64,000 bases of DNA from positions 9,432 to 73,431 of the forward strand of contig DASXUC010000026.1 of NCBI GenBank assembly GCA_036505015.1, in the 5' to 3' direction. A model generated the notes under the pieces. It was given only the letters and a program-made list of their open reading frames with translations. It searched no databases and was not told the origin of the DNA. A program made the position numbers and the translations under genes. Origin of the DNA: DASXUC01 sp036505015 (lineage in GTDB: Bacteria > Sysuimicrobiota > Sysuimicrobiia > Sysuimicrobiales > Kaftiobacteriaceae). Numbering within the stretch: position 1 is the stretch's first letter; each line of letters starts with the position of its first letter. Shown one piece after another: positions 43,756 through 52,196 of this stretch.

Positions 43756-44706
43756 TTAGCGGTTATCAGCGAGTCCGGGAATTCCGTGCAGACCCTTCGC
43801 AGTGAGGACGCCCCGCTTCACTGACATGGCCACGGCTTCCACCGCGGCCACCCCGAGCTGGAGCAGGTCGGCGGCGGCGGTTCCGCAAGACAGTGCGAAG
43901 ATCGTGTCCCCGTCGTACTGCGTGTGCACCGGCCAGATGGTACGGGCCAGGCCGTCGTGCGCCAGCTGCGCCAGCCGGGTCGCCTCGGCCTTCGTGAGAC
44001 GGGCGTTGGTGGCGACGACTCCCAGGCTGGTATGGCCAAATCCGATCGGCTCCTCCAGCGTCAGGACGGCGCGTACGCTGTCGATGAGGTCTCCCGTCGC
44101 CGGATCCCGCGCACCGGCAAGAATCCGCCCGGTGTGATCGTCACGTACGTCGCCGAAGGAGTTGACTACGACCAGCGCGCCGACGATGACGCCACCGGGC
44201 AGGGTGATGCTCCAGGTGCCGACGCCGCCTTTCATGGCCGACAGCGGACCCAGGACCTTGCCGACCGTAGCGCCGGTCCCGGCACCCACACTGCCTTCCT
44301 CCACCGGCCCGCGCGCCGCGGCCTCAGAGGCCCGATATCCCATCTCCGCGCCCGGCCGGACGCCGGCGTCGCCCAGCGCAAGGTCGAACAGCGCGGCCGC
44401 GGGGACGATGGGCACCCGGGCTACGCCGATATCAAACCCGATGCCGTGCTCCTCCAGGAATCGCATCACGCCGTCGGCGGCGGCCAGACCAAATGCGCTG
44501 CCGCCCGCCAGCAGCACGGCGTGGATCCGGTCCATCATGGCGGACGGGTGCAGCAGATCGGTTTCGCGCGTGCCGGGCGCACCACCCCGCACATCGACGC
44601 CGGCGACCGCCCCGGACCCGCACAGCACCACCGTGCAGCCGGTCGCGCCAACCCGATCGGTTGCGTGCCCGATCATCACTTCTTCCACGTCGGTGATCTG
44701 CGGCAT
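43756..44706 (-). CDS. P1 (S58, DmpA-type) peptidase / aminopeptidase
   Basis: A 316-residue Ntn-hydrolase precursor. LLAGGSAFGLAAADGVMRFL, GSVGAGTGATVGKVLG and the self-cleavage site region GHTSLGVVATNARLTK (expected nucleophile Ser/Thr after cleavage) are typical. Homologues are D- or L-aminopeptidases and beta-peptidyl aminopeptidases; the substrate is not predictable. Stop to birA start is 3 bases, so it precedes coaX but follows birA in a leftward run. Confidence 0.88.
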   Translation of the reverse strand: MPQITDVEEVMIGHATDRVGATGCTVVLCGSGAVAGVDVRGGAPGTRETDLLHPSAMMDRIHAVLLAGGSAFGLAAADGVMRFLEEHGIGFDIGVARVPIVPAAALFDLALGDAGVRPGAEMGYRASEAAARGPVEEGSVGAGTGATVGKVLGPLSAMKGGVGTWSITLPGGVIVGALVVVNSFGDVRDDHTGRILAGARDPATGDLIDSVRAVLTLEEPIGFGHTSLGVVATNARLTKAEATRLAQLAHDGLARTIWPVHTQYDGDTIFALSCGTAAADLLQLGVAAVEAVAMSVKRGVLTAKGLHGIPGLADNR

Positions 44707-44709
44707 CGG

Positions 44710-45507
44710 TTACTTCTCCAGAGGTTCGCCCGATCTGAGACGGATGCTCACCTCACCGGCGCTGACGGCCTTCACCCCATCGGCCGTGCGGACCAGCAGC
44801 GCTCCCGATTCGTCGAGCCCTTCCACCACTCCATCGAACGTCGTGGCCCCGATCACGTGCACCGCTCGCCCCAGCGCCACCGAGCGGCGGCGCCACTCAT
44901 CGAGGATCCAGGTCCTGTCGGTCTGCAGCCGGGGATAGTACTGCTCGAGGGACAGGAGCAGTCCGGCGGCCAGACCGGCGAGATCGAGCGGGCGGCCGGT
45001 GATCGCCTGCAGCGAGGTGACGGTATGCTGCATCGCCGGCTCGAACGCCTCGAGCGCCACGTTCGCGTTGATACCCACCCCACCGATGGCGAAGGCGCCG
45101 GTGCCTTCCACCAGCACGCCACCCAGCTTGCGCGAGCGGATCATGATATCGTTCGGCCACTTCACGCCGGTGCGGAGGCCGGTGGCGGCGTCGATCGCGC
45201 TGCACGCGGCCAGCGCAAGGACGAAGCCGAGCAGCGGCCAATCCCCGACCGGCAGGGCCGGGCGGAACACCACCGACATCCACAGGCCGCCGCGGGGAGA
45301 AAGCCACGCGCGTCCGAGCCGTCCACGGCCGGAGCGCTGTTCGCGCGCGATGACGGCGGTCCCTTCGGCCGCCCCGGAGGAGGCCAGCTGCCTGGCCACA
45401 TCATTCGTCGACGTCACGGCGTCGTGCAGGCGCAGCACGCGCCCAAAGCGGACCGTTTCCAGGCGCCTGGCAACCTCCTCGGCGGACAGATCCGCAGCAC
45501 GCATCAT
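44710..45507 (-). CDS. birA: Biotin-[acetyl-CoA-carboxylase] ligase (monofunctional)
   Basis: A 265-residue ligase: biotinyl-AMP loop SGRGRLGRAWLSPRGGLWMS, KWPNDIMI and KLGGVLVE, plus the C-terminal SH3-like domain. No N-terminal DNA-binding winged helix, so it is not the biotin repressor. Of two adjacent ATG codons the first has GGAG 7 bases upstream. Confidence 0.93.
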   Translation of the reverse strand: MMRAADLSAEEVARRLETVRFGRVLRLHDAVTSTNDVARQLASSGAAEGTAVIAREQRSGRGRLGRAWLSPRGGLWMSVVFRPALPVGDWPLLGFVLALAACSAIDAATGLRTGVKWPNDIMIRSRKLGGVLVEGTGAFAIGGVGINANVALEAFEPAMQHTVTSLQAITGRPLDLAGLAAGLLLSLEQYYPRLQTDRTWILDEWRRRSVALGRAVHVIGATTFDGVVEGLDESGALLVRTADGVKAVSAGEVSIRLRSGEPLEK

Positions 45508-45508
45508 C

Positions 45509-46132
45509 TCAGCGCTCCACGAGGGGGAACAGCGAGGGCAGGCGCGACTGCATATCGGCAATCAGCGCGTCGAGATTCGCCAGGTCCAGGGCGCCGGCAT
45601 CGACCGTGAGGACCGGGCAGAGCGTGAAATTGTCGATCCATTCGGCATAGCGATCGTTCAGCTGTTCCAGGTACGCCTGGGGAATCCGCTGCTCATAATC
45701 GCGCGCGCGGTGCCGGATGCGCTCCATCAGGGTCGGCACCGATGCGCTGAGGTAGAGCACGAGATCCGGGGGCCGCAGAAACTGCATCATGGTGTTGAAC
45801 AGGTCGTAGTAACTGCGGAAGTCGCGTTCATCCATCAAACCCTGCAGGTAGAGGTTGCGCGCGAAGATCTCCGCATCCTCATAGATAGTGCGGTCCTGGA
45901 TCACCGACTGCGGGGCGTGCACAATTTCCTGGTGATGCTGAAAACGCTTGCTGAGGAAGAAGACCTGCAGGTGAAAGCTCCAGCGCGGCATGTTGCCGTA
46001 GAAGTCGGGCAGGTACGGGTTCTCATCGACGACCTCATAGTACGGCGTCCAGCCGAGCCGATCGCTCAGCACGGTCGTCAAGGTGGACTTGCCCGACCCG
46101 ATATTGCCGCTGACGGCGACGAACCACTTCAC
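45509..46132 (-). CDS. Deoxynucleoside kinase (dGK/dAK type)
   Basis: A 207-residue P-loop kinase: AVSGNIGSGKSTL, ENPYLPDFYGNM, acidic motif in DRTIYEDAEIFA and LID-like RIRHRARDYEQR. Salvages purine deoxynucleosides. GTG 46132 is taken as start with a GGGGGG stretch upstream; the longer frame reads through a 7-bp repeat. Pairs with a paralogue immediately upstream, as dgk and dck do in Bacillus. Confidence 0.88.
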   Translation of the reverse strand: MKWFVAVSGNIGSGKSTLTTVLSDRLGWTPYYEVVDENPYLPDFYGNMPRWSFHLQVFFLSKRFQHHQEIVHAPQSVIQDRTIYEDAEIFARNLYLQGLMDERDFRSYYDLFNTMMQFLRPPDLVLYLSASVPTLMERIRHRARDYEQRIPQAYLEQLNDRYAEWIDNFTLCPVLTVDAGALDLANLDALIADMQSRLPSLFPLVER

Positions 46133-46150
46133 GGCAACCCCCCAACGACT

Positions 46151-46206
46151 GTTCGTCGTTGGTGGTTGATGGTTGATCGTTCGACCAACGACCAACGTCC
46201 AACGGG
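46151..46206. repeat. 7-bp inverted tandem array between the two kinases
   Basis: Eight heptamers in unbroken phase: GTTCGTC, GTTGGTG, GTTGATG, GTTGATC, GTTCGAC, CAACGAC, CAACGTC, CAACGGG. The turn between arms is inside the fifth unit. The stop codon of the upstream kinase follows 3 bases later. Confidence 0.93.
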
Positions 46207-46209
46207 TTA

Positions 46210-46887
46210 CTACTTCTGGACTGTCGCGGCGACATAGTGCAATATCTGCGCCAGATCCGCTTTCGAAAAGATGTCGACCTTGTCCGTATCGACGGTCAGG
46301 ACCGCCACCTCATCATACGCGGGCACGAACTCCTCATAGACCTCGCACAGCCGGGCCAGGTAGTCCCGTTCGATGGCGCGCTCGAAGGGCCTGTCGCGCT
46401 GGGCGATCCGCCGCAGCAGCGTCTCCAGATCCGCCCGCAGGTAGACAACGACATCGGGGACGACCGTGGTCGGGGCCACGATCGCAAACAGCCGGTCGTA
46501 GAGGTCCAGTTCCCGTTCGTCGAGATTCATCCGTGCAAACAGCCGGTCCTTCAGGAAGATGTAGTCGCTGACCACCGAGATTCCGCTGGCGCGCCTGGCC
46601 TTGATCGCGTCCTGCTGGCGGTGGCGGCTGAGGAAGAAGAAGATCTGCGTCTGGAAGGCATAACCGCGGATGTCCTGGTAGAAGCGCAAGAGGAATGGAT
46701 TCTCCTCCACCACCTCCAGGACGGGCTCGGCTCCCAGCGCATCGGCCAGCAGCCGCGTCAGCGTGGTCTTGCCGACGCCGATCGGCCCTTCCACGGCGAC
46801 GTGCAGGCCCGCCGGACGCGTACCGTCCCCACGCAGGAGGACCTCCTGACTGGTCCGCGGCGGTCGGAAGGACAGCGTGGAGGTCAT
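46210..46887 (-). CDS. Deoxynucleoside kinase (second copy)
   Basis: A 225-residue P-loop kinase: AVEGPIGVGKTTL, EENPFLLRFYQDI, SDYIFLKDRLFA and RIAQRDRPFERAI. Similar to the next gene but about 30 residues longer at the N-terminus. Probably the deoxyadenosine/deoxycytidine kinase of the pair. Overlaps folK by 4 bases. Confidence 0.88.
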   Translation of the reverse strand: MTSTLSFRPPRTSQEVLLRGDGTRPAGLHVAVEGPIGVGKTTLTRLLADALGAEPVLEVVEENPFLLRFYQDIRGYAFQTQIFFFLSRHRQQDAIKARRASGISVVSDYIFLKDRLFARMNLDERELDLYDRLFAIVAPTTVVPDVVVYLRADLETLLRRIAQRDRPFERAIERDYLARLCEVYEEFVPAYDEVAVLTVDTDKVDIFSKADLAQILHYVAATVQK

Positions 46888-47357
46888 TCCATCACCTTGC
46901 GCACGTCTTGATCCGCCACACCCGACATCAGGTCGCGCACCACACGTCCATCAGGCAGCGTCGCGCTGGGGGCAATCTCCAGCAGGGGTTCGAGCACAAA
47001 CCGCCGCCGTGTCAGCTCCGGGTGCGGTACCGCCAGGCGCGATGTCCGGATCGTCAGGTCGCCGTACAGCAGGATGTCAATGTCGATCGTGCGGGGACCC
47101 CAGCGCACCTCGCGCGTTCTCCCCAGACCGGCTTCCACGCTGTGCACCAGATCGAGCAGGGCATCCGGCGGCAGGATCGTGTCCACCGCCACAACCTGGT
47201 TCAGAAATCTTTTCTGGGCTTCGTGTCCGATCGGGGCGGTTTCGTAGAGCGATGAACGCGCCGCGATCCGGATGTCACCGGACGCCTCCAGAGCAGCCAG
47301 CGCTTCTTCCAGCATCGCCTGCCGGTCACCGAGGTTTGAGCCCAGACTGAGGAACAC
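46884..47357 (-). CDS. folK: HPPK, folate biosynthesis
   Basis: About 157 residues: FLSLGSNLGDRQAML, ETAPIGHEAQKRFLNQV, GRTREVRWGPRTIDIDIL (catalytic Asp pair) and VPHPELTRRRFVLEPL. Adds pyrophosphate to 6-hydroxymethyl-dihydropterin. The frame is open to 47432, but that stretch is encoded by GGGCCTC-type 7-bp repeats; GTG 47357 fits the family length. ATG 47414 is an alternative. Confidence 0.9.
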   Translation of the reverse strand: MFLSLGSNLGDRQAMLEEALAALEASGDIRIAARSSLYETAPIGHEAQKRFLNQVVAVDTILPPDALLDLVHSVEAGLGRTREVRWGPRTIDIDILLYGDLTIRTSRLAVPHPELTRRRFVLEPLLEIAPSATLPDGRVVRDLMSGVADQDVRKVME

Positions 47358-47363
47358 GCGGAC

Positions 47364-47417
47364 GGGCCTCGGGCCTGGGGCCCGTGGGCCTCTGGCCCAC
47401 GGCCTCGGGCCCATGGG
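47364..47417. repeat. 7-bp tandem array upstream of folK
   Basis: GGGCCTC, GGGCCTG, GGGCCCG, (T) GGGCCTC, (T) GGCCCAC, GGCCTCG, GGCCCAT. Unit and complement alternate, and the second half can fold on the first. It fills the gap between folB and folK. Confidence 0.8.
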
Positions 47418-47438
47418 TTTACTCCGCGACACGAACCA

Positions 47439-47798
47439 TCACATGCGCTGGCGACGCACCGTGACCTCTGAATAGTCGAGCGGGCCCGGAAACCGGACGC
47501 GCAGCTTGCGGACCGAGACCGTGACGCCATGCACCCGTTCGAGTTCCAGCACGCGCCGGGCAATCGATTCCGCCAGCGATTCCAGAAGGTTGCGCGGCGG
47601 GCCCTCCATGACCTCGCGGGCGCGCGCGTACACGTCGCGGTAATCGACCGTCTGCGTCAGCTCGTCGGAGCGCCCGGCCTCGCGGAGGTCGGCGTCCAGC
47701 ACCACGTCGACCACAAACTCCTGACCCTGCGCGCGCTCCTCGGCAAGTGCGCCGTGGTAGCCGTAGAACCGCATCCCCTTCAAGACGATCGTGTCCAC
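47439..47798 (-). CDS. folB: Dihydroneopterin aldolase, folate biosynthesis
   Basis: About 119 residues: LKGMRFYGYHGALAEERAQG carries the conserved catalytic region, and ESLAESIARRVLE with VRKLRVRFPG the C-terminal motifs. Cleaves dihydroneopterin to the folK substrate. GTG 47798 matches the family length; longer frames run into the cyclodeaminase gene. folB-folK order is typical; folP is not in the window. Confidence 0.9.
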   Translation of the reverse strand: MDTIVLKGMRFYGYHGALAEERAQGQEFVVDVVLDADLREAGRSDELTQTVDYRDVYARAREVMEGPPRNLLESLAESIARRVLELERVHGVTVSVRKLRVRFPGPLDYSEVTVRRQRM

Positions 47799-47805
47799 CT
47801 CGACG

Positions 47806-48420
47806 TTAGGCCAGCGCGGCCTCGACAAGGTCCAGGGCCGCGGTGCGCAGTTCGTCCGCGCGCCGCTCGAGTTCGCGCGCACGGGCGGCGGTCTGAGTGC
47901 GGTATTCCTGATCCTTGATGGACTTCAGATTGATCGCCACGTTGAGCAGCGCGCCCCGCACCGCCGCGTGCGCCACCAGCGCGGCGACGCCCACGTCGCT
48001 GACCGTGTTGGGGTTGCCGATGCGGGCGATCTCGGGGGTCAGGGCAAGGACCAGCATCGCCTGCTCGGCGGTCGTCAAGGGGACCGCGGTGGCATTCTGC
48101 AGGGCCTCCTGCAGCGCCGCCTGCCTGGCCGCTTTCTCCGGCGCAGCGTCCCGCGGCATCCGCATCGCCGCCATCACCCGATCGAACGCGTCCGCGTCGC
48201 GGTCCACGAGCGCCAGCAGCGTGTCCGCCGCCTGGTCCGCCGTGCGAACCGACTGATCGAGCAGTTCGTCGTCCGCCCCCCGTCCCATCGACAATCTGGC
48301 CACCATCGCACTGAGGCCTGCGGCGACGGCGCCCGCCAGCGCCGCGGCGCTCCCCCCTCCGGGGGTCGGCTCGGCCGAAGCCAGCCGTTCGACGAACGTG
48401 CGCACCGGTTCGTTGATCAT
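47806..48420 (-). CDS. Formimidoyl-THF cyclodeaminase-type protein
   Basis: A 204-residue FTCD_C/FchA family protein: EPTPGGGSAAALAGAVAAGL at the N-terminus and helices with VALVAHAAVRGALLNVAINLKSIKD. Converts 5-formimidoyl-THF to 5,10-methenyl-THF and ammonia. With the separate formimidoyltransferase it reconstitutes the mammalian FTCD fusion. ATGA overlap with hutI. Confidence 0.9.
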   Translation of the reverse strand: MINEPVRTFVERLASAEPTPGGGSAAALAGAVAAGLSAMVARLSMGRGADDELLDQSVRTADQAADTLLALVDRDADAFDRVMAAMRMPRDAAPEKAARQAALQEALQNATAVPLTTAEQAMLVLALTPEIARIGNPNTVSDVGVAALVAHAAVRGALLNVAINLKSIKDQEYRTQTAARARELERRADELRTAALDLVEAALA

Positions 48421-49709
48421 GAGCCCTCCCCCACCCGCGCGCGGCCGGCGCGGTAAACGATGCGGCCGCGTTTGATCACGGTGTCCACGGGATTCACACC
48501 AAAGTGCATCGGCAGCTCGCGGTAGTCGGCGATGTCGAGGACGATCAGATCGGCCGCCTTCCCCGTCTCGAGGCTCCCGACCTCTTCCGCCACGGCCAGC
48601 GCGTGCGCGGCGTTGATAGTGGCCCCGACGACGGCCTGGGCCGGCGTGAGTTTCATGCCCACGCAGGCCAGGGCCACCACCATCGCCATCGAGTAGGTCG
48701 GCGAGGTGCCGGGATTGAAATCCGTGCCCAGCGCGATGGCCACCCCCGCATCGAGCATCCGCCCCGCCGGAGCATAGCCCAGGCCAAGGAAGAACGCCGT
48801 CCCGGGCAGCAGCACCGCCATCGTCCCCGCCGCGGCCATCGTCCGCAGGCCGTCGTCGGATGCCATCAACAGGTGGTCCGCGGAAATTGCCTCCACCTCG
48901 GCGGCCAGGGCGGCACCGCCGAGATCCGAGAGTTCGTCGGCATGCAGCTTCCCCTCCAGCCCGGCGTCCCGCGCGGCCACGAGAATCGTCCGCGACTGTT
49001 CGGGACTGAACGCTCCCGCCTCACAGAAGACGTCACAGAACTCCGCCAGGTCCTCGTCGATGACCGCCGGGAGCATCTCGTCGATGATCAACTGCACGTA
49101 GGCGTCTGCATCCCCGGCATACTCCGGCGGGACCGCGTGCGCCCCCAGGAACGTCGGAATCAGGTCGAGGTCATGGGTCGCCGTCAGCCGGTTGATGACC
49201 CGCAGACACTTCAGCTCATCATCGACGGTCAGCCCGTACCCGCTTTTCGCCTCCGCCGTCGTCGTCCCGTGCGCCAGCATCGCATCCAGGCGCCGGCGCC
49301 CCAGCGCCACCAGCTCCTCCTCCCCGGCCGCACGGGTTGCATGCATCGTCGCCAGAATCCCCCCGCCGCGGCGGGCGATGTCCTGGTACGAGGCGCCGAG
49401 TAGGCGCATCTCGAACTCGCCGGCGCGCGATCCTGCGTAGACGAGATGGGTATGGGCATCGACGAATCCGGGCAGCACCACCAGACCGGCGGCGTCGACG
49501 ACCACGCAGTCGGGGGTGGGCGTCACCGCGTCCATCACGTCGACGGTCGGACCGGAGGCGACGATGACGCCGTCACCGGCCGCCACGGCTCCGTCGACAA
49601 CGAGGCCGACGTCGGCCATTCCGGCGCCGGTACGAGGTGCATCATTCTCCCCCGCCAGGGTCAGCAGCTGGGCGGCGTGCACAATGAGGAGATCGGCGCT
49701 GTATTTCAT
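48417..49709 (-). CDS. hutI: Imidazolonepropionase
   Basis: A 430-residue amidohydrolase: metal motif DAHTHLVYAG, RRGGGILATMHATRAA, KSGYGL, second-half ligands in KLHADELSDLGGA, SADHLL and GTDFNPGTSP. Opens imidazolone propionate to formiminoglutamate. GTDFNPGT is highly typical of HutI. Immediately followed by the cyclodeaminase and preceded by the formimidoyltransferase. Confidence 0.95.
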   Translation of the reverse strand: MKYSADLLIVHAAQLLTLAGENDAPRTGAGMADVGLVVDGAVAAGDGVIVASGPTVDVMDAVTPTPDCVVVDAAGLVVLPGFVDAHTHLVYAGSRAGEFEMRLLGASYQDIARRGGGILATMHATRAAGEEELVALGRRRLDAMLAHGTTTAEAKSGYGLTVDDELKCLRVINRLTATHDLDLIPTFLGAHAVPPEYAGDADAYVQLIIDEMLPAVIDEDLAEFCDVFCEAGAFSPEQSRTILVAARDAGLEGKLHADELSDLGGAALAAEVEAISADHLLMASDDGLRTMAAAGTMAVLLPGTAFFLGLGYAPAGRMLDAGVAIALGTDFNPGTSPTYSMAMVVALACVGMKLTPAQAVVGATINAAHALAVAEEVGSLETGKAADLIVLDIADYRELPMHFGVNPVDTVIKRGRIVYRAGRARVGEGS

Positions 49710-49720
49710 GAACTGCGCGC

Positions 49721-50614
49721 TTATTCCATAAGTCGAGTTTCCAAGATCTGCGCTCGCTCGAAGTGTGTGAGTTTCAAGTAGTGGCGCGCGGCGTCGGTGA
49801 GGGCATCGAGTGGGATCAGACCGACGACCTCACTCTCGGCGATCTCCACCCCACGCTGGGCGGCTGCCTCACGCACGGCTTCGAACGCGCGGTGCACCGG
49901 CGTCGTCGTGTAGTCGACGAGATTCATCGAGACCTGCGCCTGACCGGCTTCGCTCCGCACACCCATCGCCTGCACCGCGACTAGACCGCCGCTGGACTCA
50001 CGCACGGCTTTCGCGATTTCGCGCGCCACCTTCACATCATCGGTGGTGAGGTTGATGTTGTACGCGATGAGCGGCCGTCGTGCCCCGACTGCGATGGCCC
50101 CGGCGGTCGGATGCGGCGTGGGGTCTCCCACATCCGGGGCCCAGGCCGGATCCTTCAGCTTCTCGGCCAGCCCTTCGAACTCGCCCTTCCGGACATCCGG
50201 CAGGCGCCGCCGCGCGGGCCGTGTGGCCGCCTCGGCGTAGAAGAACACCGGAACGCGCAGCGTTTCCCACAACCGCGTCCCCAGCGTCCTGGCCGCCGCG
50301 ACGCATTCCTCCATGCTGACGCCGGTAATCGGTACCAGCGGGATCACGTCCACCGCTCCCATCCGCGGGTGCTCCCCTCGATGCGCGGTCATATCGATCG
50401 ACGCGACGGCCACGGCGGCGGCGGCGAGCGCCGCGGACTCGACGGCGGCGAGATCTCCGACCAGCGAGATGACACAGCGGTTGTGGCTTTCGTCGGCCTG
50501 CACGTCGAGCAGCCGCACCCCGCGGACGGCCGCCACCGCGGCGGCGATCTCGTCAATCACTTCGCGGCGCCGGCCCTCGCTGAAATTGGGAACGCACTCG
50601 ACAATCTGGACCAT
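49721..50614 (-). CDS. Glutamate formimidoyltransferase
   Basis: A 297-residue FTCD_N protein: IVECVPNFSEGRR, ISLVGD, HRGEHPRMGAVDVIPLVP with the catalytic His, and LKDPAWAPDVGDP. Moves the formimino group from formiminoglutamate to tetrahydrofolate, yielding glutamate. First gene of the leftward histidine/folate run; divergent from tldD with 151 bases between starts. Confidence 0.93.
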   Translation of the reverse strand: MVQIVECVPNFSEGRRREVIDEIAAAVAAVRGVRLLDVQADESHNRCVISLVGDLAAVESAALAAAAVAVASIDMTAHRGEHPRMGAVDVIPLVPITGVSMEECVAAARTLGTRLWETLRVPVFFYAEAATRPARRRLPDVRKGEFEGLAEKLKDPAWAPDVGDPTPHPTAGAIAVGARRPLIAYNINLTTDDVKVAREIAKAVRESSGGLVAVQAMGVRSEAGQAQVSMNLVDYTTTPVHRAFEAVREAAAQRGVEIAESEVVGLIPLDALTDAARHYLKLTHFERAQILETRLME

Positions 50615-50666
50615 GCGACAATCTGCCTTCTTCGCTGCTCCGGGATGCGCTCACCTCCGACTCATG

Positions 50667-50732
50667 GTAGCCGGGCAGCCTGGCAGCCTGGTAGCGGAGA
50701 CCGAATCGTTGGCTCCCCGGGTACCCGGCTAC
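50667..50732. repeat. 8-bp inverted tandem array between divergent genes
   Basis: Left arm GTAGCCGG, GCAGCCTG, GCAGCCTG, GTAGCGGA (50667-50698); right arm CCGGGTAC, CCGGCTAC (50717-50732). GGTAGCCGGG (50666-50675) pairs exactly with CCCGGCTACC (50724-50733). It lies in the shared promoter region of tldD and the formimidoyltransferase. Confidence 0.8.
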
Positions 50733-50753
50733 CGCACTGGGATTCTGACTGTG

Positions 50754-50759
50754 TAGAAT
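50754..50759 (+). promoter_or_regulatory. tldD: -10 box of a leaderless tldD transcript
   Basis: TAGAAT ends 6 bases before the ATG of tldD, and there is no Shine-Dalgarno sequence, so the transcript should begin at or next to the start codon. No good -35 is seen. Confidence 0.5.
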
Positions 50760-50765
50760 AGTCCC

Positions 50766-52196
50766 ATGCCGATGCTCAATGAGTCTCTGGTGGGCGACGT
50801 GCTGGCGTTCGCGCGGCAGCGCGGCGCGGATTTCGCGGAGCTGTATGTGGAACGCTGGAAGCGCCGCGCACTGCGGGTCCTCAACGATGAAGTGAAAGAG
50901 GCCACCAGCGGTCTGGAGTACGGCGCCGGTCTGCGTCTGTTCTTCGGCGAGGAGGTCGCGTACGCGTACACCAACGATCTGACGCGCGAGGGACTGCTCG
51001 AGATCGCGGACAGCCTGACCCGATTGAAGGGCCGCTCCGGCCGGGTGGACAGCCGCGGCCGGGGAGGTCTCGATTTCCGAAAGGCGGCGGCACGCGGGCT
51101 GCATGCACCCGAGATTCCGTTCGATGAGCACGACAAAGCCTACCGGTTGGAACGGCTGCGGGAGGGCCAGGCCGGGGCGCGGGTCGCTCCGGAGGTCCGG
51201 CAGGTCGAGTCCTTCCTCATGGAGTGGGACCAGGAAGTGTTGGTCGCCAACTCCGAGGGCACCTGGACCGAAGACCGCCGCGTGCGGTCCCGACACGTGG
51301 TGCAGGCCGTCGCGCAGGATGGCACGGAAGTGCAGACAGGGTTTTACGGCCCCGGGCTGAGTGTGGGTCTGGAATTGTTCGACCGCTACCCCCCCCGCGA
51401 GGTCGGGCGCACCTCCGGGGAACAGGCGATGACCAACCTGCGGGCGAAACCGGCTCCGGCGGGCACGTTTCCGGTGATCATCGGCAATGCGTTCGGCGGC
51501 GTGCTGTTCCACGAAGCGGTCGGCCATCTGCTGGAGACGACGTCCGTGGCGAAAAAGGCCTCGGTGCTGTCCGACAAGATCGGCGAGCAGATCGCCAGCT
51601 CCGCCGTCACGTACATCGACGACGGGACCACGCCGCACGGGTGGGGCAGCAGCGAGTACGACGACGAAGGCCTGCCGGTGGAGCGAACCGTCCTCATCGA
51701 CGGCGGCGTGCTGAAAAGTTATATGGTCGACCGCTGGGGGGCCCTGCGGACCGGCTACCGCCCGACGGGCTCGGGCCGCCGGCAGAACTACACCCTGGCG
51801 CCCACGTCGCGGATGCGGAATACGTTCATCGCGCCGTCGGCGACGCCGCCGCAGAAGCTGTTTGAGATGGTGGAGATGGGCCTCTACACAAAGAGTATGC
51901 GGGGCGGTCAGGTGAAGCCCGGCTCCGGGGAATACAACTTCGGCACGCAGGAAGCCTACATGATCCGCCACGGCCGGATCGAGGAGCCGGTGCGCGGCGC
52001 CATGCTGCTGGGGAAAGGACCGGACACCATCGCCAGAGTCGTGGCGGTGGCCAACGACCTGGCGACCGGGCCGGGAATGTGCGGCAGTCTGTCAGGTTCG
52101 ATCCCGGTCGAAGTCGGACAACCGCACGTCCTCGTGTCGGAAATCGTCGTCGGAGGCGAAGCCCCGAACCCCGCGGATGGGAACGTGCTGCGATGA
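50766..52196 (+). CDS. tldD: TldD metallopeptidase subunit
   Basis: A 476-residue TldD: zinc motif LFHEAVGHLLET (HExxxH) near residue 245, DDGTTPHGWGSSEYDDEG, and C-terminal GTQEAYMIRHGRIEEPVRG. With TldE it forms a heterodimeric protease that degrades unfolded peptides and matures some peptide products such as microcin B17. Stop overlaps the tldE start (ATGA). Confidence 0.93.
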   Translation: MPMLNESLVGDVLAFARQRGADFAELYVERWKRRALRVLNDEVKEATSGLEYGAGLRLFFGEEVAYAYTNDLTREGLLEIADSLTRLKGRSGRVDSRGRGGLDFRKAAARGLHAPEIPFDEHDKAYRLERLREGQAGARVAPEVRQVESFLMEWDQEVLVANSEGTWTEDRRVRSRHVVQAVAQDGTEVQTGFYGPGLSVGLELFDRYPPREVGRTSGEQAMTNLRAKPAPAGTFPVIIGNAFGGVLFHEAVGHLLETTSVAKKASVLSDKIGEQIASSAVTYIDDGTTPHGWGSSEYDDEGLPVERTVLIDGGVLKSYMVDRWGALRTGYRPTGSGRRQNYTLAPTSRMRNTFIAPSATPPQKLFEMVEMGLYTKSMRGGQVKPGSGEYNFGTQEAYMIRHGRIEEPVRGAMLLGKGPDTIARVVAVANDLATGPGMCGSLSGSIPVEVGQPHVLVSEIVVGGEAPNPADGNVLR